Positions 24,001-31,838 of a stretch of DNA of 41,106 nt are shown piece after piece; within the stretch, counting starts at the first letter, position 1, and the number at the start of each line of letters is the position of its first letter. The notes below the pieces were generated by a model, which worked only from the letters and a program-made list of their open reading frames with translations, made no database searches and had not been told where the DNA came from. This DNA is from an uncultured bacterium (GTDB lineage: Bacteria > Planctomycetota > UBA8108 > UBA1146), in contig CALEHF010000446.1 in NCBI GenBank assembly GCA_937876125.1, positions 1-41,106 on the forward strand, in the 5' to 3' direction. Made by a program: the position numbers and the translations under genes.

Positions 24001-24633
24001 GAGAACGATCAGAAACCCAAGTGTGAACACGAGCGGAAACAGCGTTTCCCCGATATCTGACGAGTACACATCGAGCATCGCGCGCGAGTACGGCACACCC
24101 GCGAGGTCGATCTCGAGACCGGTCGATTCGTGAAGATCGAGAAGCGCAGCCACCAGATCGGCCCCCAGATCGGCCCGCAGCTGGCCGTCACCGCCCGCGG
24201 GCAAGATCGCGAGAAACGATTCGGCTCGAGCACTGTGAAGCTCCAAGAGCGGACGGGGGAGGTCCGCGGACCCTCGCACCGATTCCGAGGCGCCGGCATC
24301 CATCTCGGAGGCATTGAAATCCGGGAGAGCAGCGCTCGGCAGATCTCGGCTCGAGATCAGTTCGACCTCGCTCCGAGCGGCGAGGGCAATCACCGCATCG
24401 AGCCCCGCATCGAGACGAGACCGATCGAGAGCTGCGTCAGGGGGGAGCCGCAAGCGACCGAGCAAGGTCGGCCGCTCATTGAAGCGCTCACGGAATGACT
24501 CGTAGCGAGCGAGTCCTTCTTTCTCGAGGAACAGATCGAGGGAGTTGACCTGAACGAGGTCACGCGACCCCGCGAGGAACCAAGCCCCGACGCCGGCGAG
24601 AAGAAGAAGTGAAAGTACCCGCAACGAGAACAC
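21091..24633 (-). CDS. Fusion protein: RND/MMPL lipid exporter plus FAD-dependent oxidoreductase
   Basis: One 1180-residue frame. Residues 1-710 are an RND-superfamily exporter of the MMPL/HpnN type: TM1 at 4-20, a periplasmic loop to about 190, TM2-6 at about 197-335, TM7 at 368-385, a second loop, then TM8-12 at about 556-705. After a 55-residue Ser/Ala linker, residues 768-1180 are an FAD oxidoreductase with VGAGTAGLTCAARLAAAG, the motif CGEYLCPSG and GDAGGFLDPLTGEG, as in geranylgeranyl-reductase-like flavoproteins and aromatic hydroxylases. The GTG start is three bases after the PKS stop. There is no stop codon between the domains. The RND C-terminus is cytoplasmic, so the enzyme would sit on the inner membrane face. 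Met734 (22434) has no good ribosome-binding site. Confidence 0.88.
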   Translation of the reverse strand: MFSLRVLSLLLLAGVGAWFLAGSRDLVQVNSLDLFLEKEGLARYESFRERFNERPTLLGRLRLPPDAALDRSRLDAGLDAVIALAARSEVELISSRDLPSAALPDFNASEMDAGASESVRGSADLPRPLLELHSARAESFLAILPAGGDGQLRADLGADLVAALLDLHESTGLEIDLAGVPYSRAMLDVYSSDIGETLFPLVFTLGFLIVLVLTRELRAALVVYLPALIATGISLALIESLYGSMDMVSSIVPLLMFVLNLGLSLHLRAATLTLGSLGRGLEEKARPIGLMVLTTTVGFGALMTSGIESIHRFGVLAALLVVVTAGTTLLWTILAAPRRAESEDEPHLKPHSRLVRAALYRPPGRAVAVGIIACAGFGLWGVGSLPIETDALTYFPASSGIAERVRALQVEVLGTPVFEIVATPTAGEQGSLEALDRVTRTIHDTLGGEVRVLSRSSLLREAQRRIGGRADLPGSPIVAMAIWSALPHPLKEAYGGGDQERITVFAENRGANEQRLEIERLNQALASAAPGWQFSYEGMVHELLSAQGALIRVLGESFALSALIIAGIFWLSCRRFKLVAVFLLTNAIPVLGGLGFVAALGFSLNVATVMVASVALGMIVDSTLHIVHALERRRDEGAAGGVDERYIRSTLEPVLASGAILIPCFLSFGAFGFLPIREFGVTLASMIALALLFDLHAVPSLVEWALREKSEIDTRGGSGDSGIVEGFSSSTAEMSAKRAPKAASDSATQHASERRSAISPESLSTLPPVIIVGAGTAGLTCAARLAAAGRSVLVLEASDGAKRHVCGEYLCPSGVTVLGDLGWLDLLEGCAPIEGMVLVAPDGRVVEGDFPRDGDHHFGVAIDKQKLIEALAVRARALGAEIRYGVRVTRLESIDRGWRVHLADGTWIESGFLVGADGRRSPVARALGVTLADRPRRVSVRGFVTPVGIHARRGEMHVGEDGSYVGVNPISPNEVNVSICLDRDLLKKHGGPVAALEAAVARSPRLRERYDWTTLRDVRGAYPVTHRVRRAIGRRAALIGDAGGFLDPLTGEGITIALWTGATLAAEVSELLETGNEVALEAALRRFARRKTKRFGPKALLSRTLQGVIARPTWCNAIGRYLDRSPVRMRIFLGAIGNHYTPPRALLRLLCAPAVLPRRGPRPGRTSQLSEAESGNGAHG

Positions 24634-24636
24634 CGA

Positions 24637-25704
24637 TCACCGCCACTCGAGGAGCAGCGTGTGCCCCATGAATCCCGGTCCAAAACTGAGCATGAGCCCG
24701 CGGTCCCCCACCGGATGCGCGCGTTCGAACGCGCGCGCCAAAATGAACAGAACCGTCGCGCTCGACATGTTGCCATGCTCCCGGAGGACCGCCTTCGAAT
24801 CGTCGACGTTCTTTCCGTGCGGAGCGAGCAGACTTTCCGTGCGTTCGAGAATCTTGACTGAGCCCGGGTGAAAAATCATATCCCCCACCGAGGCCAGCGA
24901 GCAGCCATTGCGAGCGAGGAACGGCGCGACGATCGAATCGAGGTTCTCCCCGATCACGTCAGGAACCTCCTTCTCGAGGACGATCTTCAACCCGCCATTC
25001 GTCAGACGGTAACCCATCACACCCGCGGAGTCGTGGATATGCGTCATCTGCTTGTCGATGATCACCGGGCCCAACTCATCGCGCGCGCCCAGGATCACAC
25101 ACGCCGCACCGTCCGCGAAGAGAGCCGCAGAGATGACGTTCGCCATCGAACAATCTCCGAGCTGGAGGGTCAGCGAGGGGAGTTCACACGAGATCACCGC
25201 GACCTTGTGATCGGGGTACGCTTTCAGGTAGTCGGTGGCATAGATCAAGCCCGCCGTTCCCCCCGCGCACCCCATCTGCAAGACCGGAAGTCGCTGCAGT
25301 TCGCGCTTCATCCCGAAGCGGTTCGCGAGATGGGCATCGAGGGAAGGAATCATGAAGCCGGTGCAGCTCGTCGTCACAATGAAATCGATCTCACAGGCGT
25401 CGACTCCAGACTGAGCGAGCGCCTTTTCGAAGGCCCGCCCCGCCAAGTCGACGGCGCATTCGATGTACGAGTCGTTTCGCTCTTCAAAGGTTCGCTCTTC
25501 GAAAATCGCATCCAAGGGGAGAGCGCACGACCGGCGGTCGATCTGGACGGAGCGCGAAATCTTTTCCATTGCGGCGGCGGCGGTCGAGCTCCGAGTCGCC
25601 AGCCAGCGATTGAGGTACGGCCGAATCTCCTCCGTCGTGTAGGTGTAGTCGGGAGACGCGGTCGAGACCGCAAGGATCTTCGGTTCGGGATGGTCGTTCG
25701 ACAT
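24637..25704 (-). CDS. Type III polyketide synthase
   Basis: A 355-residue chalcone/stilbene-synthase-family enzyme. The catalytic triad is intact: Cys146 in QMGCAGGTAGL, His279 in FHPGSV and Asn312 in GNMSSATV. CTGFMIPSLD and the C-terminal FGPGFMGHTLLLEW are also typical. Bacterial members condense malonyl-CoA with acyl starters to alkylresorcinols, alkylpyrones or naphthol. The ATG at 25704 follows GAGGAG; the frame extends to a TTG at 25725. The next gene starts three bases after its stop. With a flavoprotein and two methyltransferases, the setting resembles Streptomyces srsABC (phenolic lipids). Confidence 0.94.
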   Translation of the reverse strand: MSNDHPEPKILAVSTASPDYTYTTEEIRPYLNRWLATRSSTAAAAMEKISRSVQIDRRSCALPLDAIFEERTFEERNDSYIECAVDLAGRAFEKALAQSGVDACEIDFIVTTSCTGFMIPSLDAHLANRFGMKRELQRLPVLQMGCAGGTAGLIYATDYLKAYPDHKVAVISCELPSLTLQLGDCSMANVISAALFADGAACVILGARDELGPVIIDKQMTHIHDSAGVMGYRLTNGGLKIVLEKEVPDVIGENLDSIVAPFLARNGCSLASVGDMIFHPGSVKILERTESLLAPHGKNVDDSKAVLREHGNMSSATVLFILARAFERAHPVGDRGLMLSFGPGFMGHTLLLEWR

Positions 25705-25811
25705 AGTGGTCGACTCCTCGTGCAAGCTGTGTCAACTTTTGGAGTGAACAGGTGGAGTCCGCAGCTCTGACCCGCGGAAGGGGCGCAACGTGGGAAAAGC
25801 CTCTCGCCTGG

Positions 25812-26273
25812 TCAGTGCAATTCGAAGCGCCTGAGCACGACGACTCCCCCCGCGCTCGAGAGGCGCAGATGATTGCTCGCGGACTCGATCTCGATTCCCG
25901 AATCGGCATTGTCGAGGACCAATCGCCCATCGACGAGCTGCCACGTGCCGTCGAGAGTTTGATAGTGCAGCCCGTCATCCCCCACGATCAAACCTGCCCC
26001 TGTGTACCCTCCGACCGCTTCGGCTCCTTGCGAGTGAAAGATGTAACGCACCTCGAGCAGACTCGCGGCGGCTTCGCCCGTAATGGAAGTCGAAGAGTAG
26101 GCTCCGGGAAAGAGAGCTGCATCGACCGGCCCCCAAGGGAGCTCGGCGACGTCGACCACGACCGCGCGATCGCGATCTTCGAGAACGTTCGAGGGGTAGC
26201 AACCGACGGAAAGGACGAGCAGGCAGAGCCCCGCGGCAATCCTCGTGCCCGGGCACGAACGGGACTTCTTCAC
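25812..26273 (-). CDS. Small lipoprotein
   Basis: A 153-residue protein from GTG 26273, whose GTGA overlaps the stop of the YceI gene. The N-terminus is basic, then hydrophobic, ending in the lipobox LSVGC with Cys25 as the lipidated residue. The mature part looks like beta-strands (LLEVRYIFHSQ; GLIVGDDGLHYQTLDGTWQLVDGRLVLDN), reminiscent of a lipocalin-like or YceI-companion fold, but I recognise no family. A frame open to 26333 lacks a ribosome-binding site. It ends 107 bases before the PKS start. Confidence 0.75.
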   Translation of the reverse strand: MKKSRSCPGTRIAAGLCLLVLSVGCYPSNVLEDRDRAVVVDVAELPWGPVDAALFPGAYSSTSITGEAAASLLEVRYIFHSQGAEAVGGYTGAGLIVGDDGLHYQTLDGTWQLVDGRLVLDNADSGIEIESASNHLRLSSAGGVVVLRRFELH

Positions 26274-27352
26274 GGAGATCCTTTCGCGCTCAGTTGGGCG
26301 GGCCCGATCGCTCGGGCGCGCAGTTCGAGCCAAACTCTCACTGTGTCTTCAACCTTGATCATGCCGAGCTGGCTGGGGGGCGTGACTCCGAACTCCGACA
26401 TCTTCAGAGGCAACTCGCCGGAAATCGCGACCCGGCGACTCTCATCCACGGAAAGCGTGACCGGCATCCGAACTTCCTTGGAGTTTCCCGCGATGGTCAG
26501 CTGCCCGATCGCCTCACCGGAAACCGTCATCGCGACCGGCTCGACGGTGGCCGGGACCAACGAAGTGAGCTCGAACGTAATCTGTGGAGCGGTCTCCGTC
26601 GCCAAGTGGTGGAGCATCTCCTTGTCGCGTCCCTCGACTCCGGTCTTCAAGGTCGCCGCCTCGACCGCGATCATTCCGTGAGCACCGGAACCGGGATCGC
26701 CGAGCGCCATCGAAAACTCTCCCGACACGCGAGAGGTCACACCGGTGAAGTCGTGGAGCGTGCTCTTCGCATCGAACCCGACTCGAGAGAGGGATCCGAG
26801 AATCTGAAAACGCTGAGGGTCGTCAAAGCGAAACTTGCCCGACGGGAGCTTGAAGGAGAGGAAGCCGGAGGACTTCGCGGGCGTGGTGGCGGCCACTTTC
26901 GGTGGCTCACCGGGGAGAGAGGCAGCCGGGGCAGGAAGTGGGTCAGACGGAGGTCGGGGGACCTCCCCTTCGCGGAGCAAGTCCGTGCGAGGCAAGTCCG
27001 TTCCAGCACCCCGCTGAGCGAGCGCCCCAGTCTCCCCGAGAGCCTCGATTTGCGCCTCGAGAACCGCCAGCCTCCACTCGAGGGCCGACCGATGCTCGAA
27101 TCCGACCTCGTCCCAATGCGTCGAAAGGGACTCGAGACCGCTCCCCAGGGCAGCTCCAAACTCCTGAAAGTCGCGCCGGAGAGTCGCAACATCGTCTGCC
27201 AGGAGCCCGATGGGATCCACGGCGGTTGAATCGGCCTCTTCGGCGACCGTGAGGGTGATCCGGTCTTGAATGGTGAACACCCCCACCCCTACGAAGACGC
27301 AGGCGCAGACCATCGAAGCGAGCCCGATTCTTTGAAGCCATTTCTGTGACAT
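26270..27352 (-). CDS. Membrane-anchored YceI-domain protein
   Basis: A 360-residue protein. An N-terminal membrane segment (about 7-27) is followed by a helical, probably coiled region (about 50-112), a Pro/Ala-rich linker, and a YceI domain from about 175: FDAKSTLHDFTGVTSRVSG, then the beta strands to MSEFGVTPPSQLGMIKVEDT. YceI proteins form a lipocalin-like barrel that binds isoprenoid or other long lipids in the periplasm. The ATG at 27352 follows AAGGA; upstream starts at 27358 and 27442 are less likely. It is first in a minus-strand run leading into the PKS cluster. Confidence 0.82.
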   Translation of the reverse strand: MSQKWLQRIGLASMVCACVFVGVGVFTIQDRITLTVAEEADSTAVDPIGLLADDVATLRRDFQEFGAALGSGLESLSTHWDEVGFEHRSALEWRLAVLEAQIEALGETGALAQRGAGTDLPRTDLLREGEVPRPPSDPLPAPAASLPGEPPKVAATTPAKSSGFLSFKLPSGKFRFDDPQRFQILGSLSRVGFDAKSTLHDFTGVTSRVSGEFSMALGDPGSGAHGMIAVEAATLKTGVEGRDKEMLHHLATETAPQITFELTSLVPATVEPVAMTVSGEAIGQLTIAGNSKEVRMPVTLSVDESRRVAISGELPLKMSEFGVTPPSQLGMIKVEDTVRVWLELRARAIGPAQLSAKGSP

Positions 27353-27784
27353 CGTCATCCTTCCTTGAAAGACACTCGCTGGGCGTCGAGGAGAGCGGGT
27401 TCGCTCGCGCTCCGCCCGCATGGAAGGCAAGTCGAAGTCCAAAATGCAAAATTTGGAGTTCGTACGGATTCAGGGTGACACACGGGCAAATGCGACCTCG
27501 AAAGCGGCACTTTTGACTCCTCGATTTCAAGCACATCCTGCACGGGTGGATCGCAGTTCTTACAAACCAACGATGAGGGGCGCGCGTGCAGAAGATACAG
27601 GGGACTCGGCACTTCGTTCCGAGTTACTTCCTAAGATTGGGACCTCAATGTTGAGTTTTTCTCGTAGTTGCAACTCCGGGACGCTGATTTCGGAAGCGCG
27701 TCACACGACGCGACGAGCGTGTATTCTCTTCAGCGGGGGCGCGAACAAGAGCCCTCTCGGTTCACCGCGCGGAAGGAGCGACCT
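27353..27784. other. 432-base divergent intergenic region
   Basis: The region separates the YceI gene (minus) from the DUF1573 gene (plus) and must hold promoters for both. It is visibly more AT-rich than its surroundings, especially 27430-27470 and 27600-27680. On the plus strand TATTCT (27722-27727) could be a -10 element for the DUF1573 gene, but no good -35 is present. No gene is supported. Confidence 0.55.
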
Positions 27785-28822
27785 GTGATTCGTTTCGCTT
27801 GGCTGGTGTTGGCCATTTGTAGCCTGCACGGCGACTTGTTTGGACAAAGTGTGTCAGCGCCGACACTCGAACCGCGCCTCGCACGCGTGGGAGCGGTCGG
27901 GCATCGCGACGAGCGTCGCGTCGACTTCACCATTTCCAACCCTGGGTCGACCCCCCTTGTCTTCACGAAGGTGCACCCGAGCTGTTCGTGCATGACGGTC
28001 GAGTTTGACGACAAAACCCCGATCCCCGCCGGCGAGTCGCGTCAAGGCGTGGTGGTCGTTTCCTTCGGCCGAGGGTTCGGCGAATTCCACAAGCACGTCG
28101 ACTTCTCCATCCGCGGCCTCCGCTCCCCGCTCGTCCTCCACATCTTCGCGAGCTTCCATCCGGGGGTCACTTGCAAGTCCCTTGAACTGGTTCTCGAGGG
28201 CTTTCAAGGGGTCGCGAGCGCGCCGGTCAATGCGGACAGCTCAGGAACGAAAGAACCGAGTTCGACAGCGATCCTCGAACTCGTCTCGGTCGTCCCGAAG
28301 GGCCCGCCCCCGACCGTCACCGACATCCGTTGGGCACGCGGAGGCGAGAACCTCACGACCCGAGTGCTCGAACCGGGACGCGATCGAGTGCGGATCGAAG
28401 TCTCTTACGGAAAAGAGCACCCCGAAGGGCCGATCAGTGGGGAACTGAACGCGACGGTCAACGGTCGCTTGCTGATCATGCCGGTGCGCGGACACGTCTA
28501 TCGAGGAATTCGCCTCGTGCCCCCCCAAGCGAACTTCAACGTCGTCAAAACCCCCACCGATTACATCCAGACCATCGAGCTCATCCCCGCCGACCCGGAG
28601 ACGAAGTTCGAAATCCTCAGTTCTCGCTACGAAGCGCGCGCCCGATCTCCGAGCCTCGAACCCACGCTGGAGAAGAAGCCGCGCCCCGGCGGAGGTTGGA
28701 TCCTGACCCTGAGGATCAATCCCGAGGCGGGAATGAAGGGATTCGGCGGAAATCTGATTCTTACCACCGACCACCCGGACAAGCCGGAATTGACGGTGAC
28801 GGTCTTCGGGCACGTTCTCTAA
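27785..28822 (+). CDS. Secreted DUF1573-domain protein
   Basis: About 345 residues. A signal peptide (core FAWLVLAICSLHGDL, ending near FGQ) precedes an Ig/MSP-like beta domain with FTISNPGSTPLVFTKV and the CSC motif of PSCSCMTVEF, the hallmark of DUF1573 proteins. The rest is also beta-rich, with a second similar domain toward GFGGNLILTTDHPD. The GTG at 27785 follows AAGGAG at a good distance. The function of the family is unknown; these proteins are abundant in Planctomycetes and Bacteroidetes. Confidence 0.82.
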   Translation: MIRFAWLVLAICSLHGDLFGQSVSAPTLEPRLARVGAVGHRDERRVDFTISNPGSTPLVFTKVHPSCSCMTVEFDDKTPIPAGESRQGVVVVSFGRGFGEFHKHVDFSIRGLRSPLVLHIFASFHPGVTCKSLELVLEGFQGVASAPVNADSSGTKEPSSTAILELVSVVPKGPPPTVTDIRWARGGENLTTRVLEPGRDRVRIEVSYGKEHPEGPISGELNATVNGRLLIMPVRGHVYRGIRLVPPQANFNVVKTPTDYIQTIELIPADPETKFEILSSRYEARARSPSLEPTLEKKPRPGGGWILTLRINPEAGMKGFGGNLILTTDHPDKPELTVTVFGHVL

Positions 28823-29028
28823 ACTGCCAGTCCTGGGTGGAATTGCGCCGCAATCCTTGACGCCACTCCCCCCGCCGCGTTTCCTGTCCCCTCGGGGCGC
28901 TCGGTGAGGGCGTCTCATCTTGCGCTCCCGGGACGGGAGCACCGACAGTTCGATCGTGGGACATGGGGAGTCGCCGGCACCCCGATAACTCCCGATCGGG
29001 TCCGCGGAACCGGAGCGCTGCCAACGTG

Positions 29029-30081
29029 ATGACCGCCAAGGAACTGAGTCGTCAGCTCGAAGCCGAGATCGTCGGAGATCCGGACCGCACGATCGTGGCG
29101 GTCCGCTCCCCCGAGTTCGCGACCGCCGAAGATCTCGCGTACATCGCGGATGACCGACAGATTCCCGACCCGGTGACGGCCGGGGTTCTCCTCATCGGCA
29201 GCAATCGCGAACCGGAACAGATTCCGAAGGACCTGACCGTCCTTCGGCATCCCCATGCTCACCTGGCATTCGCTCGCGCGATCGCGATCCTCCATCCACC
29301 GTACTCTCCCCCCGTCGGCATCGATCCGAGCGCAGTTGTCGATTCGACTGCCACGATCGGTGCGGAATGTTCGATCGGAGCGTGCGTCGTCGTCGGTCCC
29401 GGCGTGATCCTCGGTGACAGGGTGCGCCTCGACCCCGGCGTCGTCATTGCCAGTGAGGCCGAGATTGGCGCCGGCAGTCATCTCCACGCCAATGTCACGG
29501 TGTATCCCCACTGCCACCTCGGATCGTGCGTGACCGTGCTCGCGGGAGCGGTGATTGGGAGTGACGGGTTTGGTTTCGTCCCGACTCCCACGGGCCCGGT
29601 GCGCGTTCCTCACGTCGGCGGCGTGCGGATCGGGGATGGAGTGGAGATCGGGGCCAATTCGACCATCGATCGGGGAGTGCTCGGCGACACGGTGATCGGC
29701 CCGGGCACCAAGATCGACAATCTGGTTCATATCGCCCACAACTGCGAAGTGGGAGCGGCGACGATCTTCGCCGCACAGGTGGGGATCGCCGGTTCGACCA
29801 AGATCGGTTCCGGTGCGATGTTCGGGGGGCAGTCCGGTGCGGGGGGTCATATTGAGATCGGGGACGGAGCGCGGGTCGGGGCCCGCGCCGGGATCGTGGG
29901 CAGCGTCGATGCGGGGGCAGAAATGCTCGGCTTCCCAGCGACCGCTGCGAGCCAGGCTCGGCGGAGCTTCGTCACCTTCGCGCAACTCCCCGAGTTCCGG
30001 CGCAAGATCGAAGATCTCCTCACGCGCCTCGAGGCTCACCTTCCTCCGGAAACCGGCGAAAACGAGTCGCGCACCAAATAG
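29029..30081 (+). CDS. lpxD: UDP-3-O-(3-hydroxyacyl)glucosamine N-acyltransferase LpxD
   Basis: Third enzyme of lipid A synthesis, adding the N-linked acyl chain. It has 350 residues, near the E. coli length of 341. The N-terminal uridine-binding domain is residues 1-95 ([16 protein letters not shown]), the left-handed beta helix is about 100-300 with GSDGFGFVP and [11 protein letters not shown] (catalytic His237 equivalent), and a C-terminal helix follows. ATG 29029 places the start at the family N-terminus; an in-frame ATG at 28963 is less likely. Unlike in E. coli it is not near lpxA or lpxC. Confidence 0.95.
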   Translation: MTAKELSRQLEAEIVGDPDRTIVAVRSPEFATAEDLAYIADDRQIPDPVTAGVLLIGSNREPEQIPKDLTVLRHPHAHLAFARAIAILHPPYSPPVGIDPSAVVDSTATIGAECSIGACVVVGPGVILGDRVRLDPGVVIASEAEIGAGSHLHANVTVYPHCHLGSCVTVLAGAVIGSDGFGFVPTPTGPVRVPHVGGVRIGDGVEIGANSTIDRGVLGDTVIGPGTKIDNLVHIAHNCEVGAATIFAAQVGIAGSTKIGSGAMFGGQSGAGGHIEIGDGARVGARAGIVGSVDAGAEMLGFPATAASQARRSFVTFAQLPEFRRKIEDLLTRLEAHLPPETGENESRTK

Positions 30082-30099
30082 CGCCCGGTTCAAGTCCCG

Positions 30100-31242
30100 T
30101 CACTCCCCAGCGACCACGGATGAAAAGAGCGCGTCGTAGCGCGGGGCCACCTCGCGCCAGGTGAACCGCTCGCTCTCCGCCACCAGCGACTCGCGCACTC
30201 CCCCCTCTTCCCCACCGCGAACCATCGCCAGTGCACGCGCAAGCGCCGGCGCACAGCCATCCGCGCGCCGGTAGAGATACGGAAACACGCGCGCTCGGGG
30301 CGGCAGAAGCTCGGGGTAGGAGAGATCATCGGGGAGCACGGGGAGCAGACCCGCGCGAATTGCCTCGAGTGCCGACAGTCCGAAGAACTCGTGGTGTGCC
30401 GTCGAGACGAAGATGTCCGCCTCCCGAACCAGCGCGAGGTAGGCGGCGCGATCGGGGAGATAACCGTCATCGAGAAGATCGTCCCCCAGCATGGCGCGCA
30501 GCCGACCGAGGGACGCAGGAACCGAACGAAACCGCTGCCCGAGCAGTCGAACCCGAAAGCGTTCCCCCCGCGCGAGGCAGGTCTCGACCGCCTCGACGAA
30601 CGCGTCGGGCCCCTTGTCGTACTCCCACCGATGGCTCCAGAGCACAACGGGCAGATCCACCGGAGAGGTCACCGGCGAAGTCGGTTCAATTTCAGTCCCC
30701 AACGGAAGCACAACCGACCGGGCCGCGAGCTGTTCGGGGAGTGCGCGCAGATCGACGTCGGGCACCGGCCGAAGGAGCGCGGGCAATGCGATGAGAAACT
30801 CGTCGAGGTGATACGCGGTGTGAAAGACAGAGCGAGCCGAGACCAGCCCCGAATGAAGGTGGCTCCAGGCGAAGTGAAGGTCGCGGCTCTCCCCTTCCTG
30901 GAGCGGATAGGTGAGCTGGTTCTCATGGAAGTCGACGACGACCGGCACGTCGCGCCACCCGACCGGAAGAAGCGGAATGAACTCGGCCGCGGAGAGGTAC
31001 TCGGAGCAAACCCAGAGATCGGGGGGTGATTCCCCGGCGGCGGCGCGAGCCGAGAACAAGCTGGCGAAGTGGAAGCTCGCGGTGCGCATCCGGAACTTCC
31101 ACAGCCGGGGGGGAAGGGTCGAAATCGAGATGGAGTGGCGGCTGTGGGTGCGGAGGCCTTCCCAGTGGAGACGGTGGGAGACGGCGTCGTACGGTTCGAG
31201 AACCTCGATCCGAAGTGCGCGGTTCGCCGAGGCACCCGTCAT
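30100..31242 (-). CDS. QTMAN-like glycosyltransferase (DUF3524 / GTDC1 family)
   Basis: About 380 residues. The N-terminal half begins RIEVLEPYDAVSHRLHWEGL and continues to LPPRLWKFRMRTAS, the signature of the DUF3524 family to which human GTDC1 belongs. The C-terminal half is a GT-B glycosyltransferase domain: SHRWEYDKGPD, VSTAHHEFFGLSALEA. GTDC1 was identified as the tRNA-queuosine mannosyltransferase of animals, so a role in modifying queuosine on tRNA-Asp is a reasonable inference for this homologue. ATG 31242 fits the family start; the longer frame runs antisense through tRNA-Ala and is not real. It converges with lpxD, 18 bases apart. Confidence 0.82.
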   Translation of the reverse strand: MTGASANRALRIEVLEPYDAVSHRLHWEGLRTHSRHSISISTLPPRLWKFRMRTASFHFASLFSARAAAGESPPDLWVCSEYLSAAEFIPLLPVGWRDVPVVVDFHENQLTYPLQEGESRDLHFAWSHLHSGLVSARSVFHTAYHLDEFLIALPALLRPVPDVDLRALPEQLAARSVVLPLGTEIEPTSPVTSPVDLPVVLWSHRWEYDKGPDAFVEAVETCLARGERFRVRLLGQRFRSVPASLGRLRAMLGDDLLDDGYLPDRAAYLALVREADIFVSTAHHEFFGLSALEAIRAGLLPVLPDDLSYPELLPPRARVFPYLYRRADGCAPALARALAMVRGGEEGGVRESLVAESERFTWREVAPRYDALFSSVVAGE

Positions 31243-31275
31243 GGGAAACACCCTCCTGGTGAGCTCTGGATTCTG

Positions 31276-31304
31276 TTGCCGGAGAAAGAGGGACCGACTA
31301 TAAG
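31276..31304 (+). promoter_or_regulatory. Likely promoter of tRNA-Ala
   Basis: TTGCCG (31276-31281) and TATAAG (31299-31304) are 17 bases apart on the plus strand, with four and five matches to consensus. The start would be near 31311, about 100 bases before the tRNA. Confidence 0.5.
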
Positions 31305-31413
31305 CATCGTTCTGCTGACGACCAGAGCACAAAAAGTCCCCACCGGGAGCGCCCCAGCGGCGATCGTGAGGGGGGGGTCGGTGCGGTCGGAAGCGGGAAA
31401 ACCAGATAAGCCA

Positions 31414-31486
31414 GGGCCCGTAGCTCAGCTGGGAGAGCGCTGCGTTCGCAACGCAGAGGTCGTGGGTTCGATCCCCATCGGGTCCA
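31414..31486 (+). tRNA. tRNA-Ala (anticodon CGC)
   Basis: Acceptor GGGCCCG pairs with CGGGTCC (one G-T), the discriminator is A, and the D arm is GCTC/GAGC. The anticodon stem CTGCG/CGCAG holds TTCGCAA with anticodon CGC, reading GCG. CCA is not encoded. The only tRNA in the window on the plus strand. Confidence 0.95.
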
Positions 31487-31838
31487 AATAGCATAACCCT
31501 CGTGAGCCGAATGGCTTGCGGGGGTTTCTTCGTGCCTGTACTCCGCTTGCCTCCGTGCCGATAACCGAGAATTCACTAGAGATGGAATCTGGTCCCTCGT
31601 CAGGAGGACTGATCCGCGGACTCGGGACCACCGGCGCGATCGGCCGGAGCCAGCCTGGAGGGAGTGCGCGGAACTCATCGCGCAGCTCTTGCGCGGTGCA
31701 CTGCTGGTCGATCACAGTCCGTCCGAATGTCGGTGTGCCCCATCTCACTTGCTGGAGCTTGGTCACGGTCCAGTGGTTCGCAACTCTCGAGGTGCGAAGT
31801 GCTTCGGGAGCCACCCGTGACAGTTCGTTGTTCGTTTT
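31487..31838. other. 352-base region downstream of tRNA-Ala without a supported gene
   Basis: Apart from the terminator at 31495-31530 I see no gene, repeat or promoter. Open frames here are antisense to the tRNA or lack family similarity. The GC content is lower than in the rest of the window. Confidence 0.5.
31495..31530 (+). terminator. Terminator after tRNA-Ala
   Basis: AACCCTCGTGAGCC and GGCTTGCGGGGGTT pair over 14 positions (three G-T pairs) around a GAAT loop, followed by TTCTT. It begins nine bases after the tRNA. Confidence 0.75.

Noticed and set aside
25705..25740. Perfect TTGACA just upstream of the PKS gene
   Set aside because: The only -10-like sequence (CACTAT) would be 21 bases away and overlap the start codon; not a credible promoter.
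31425..31814. Minus-strand open frame of 129 residues over tRNA-Ala
   Set aside because: Its end (GIEPTTSALRTQRSPS) is the well-known false translation of the tRNA antisense strand; no ribosome-binding site or family similarity elsewhere.
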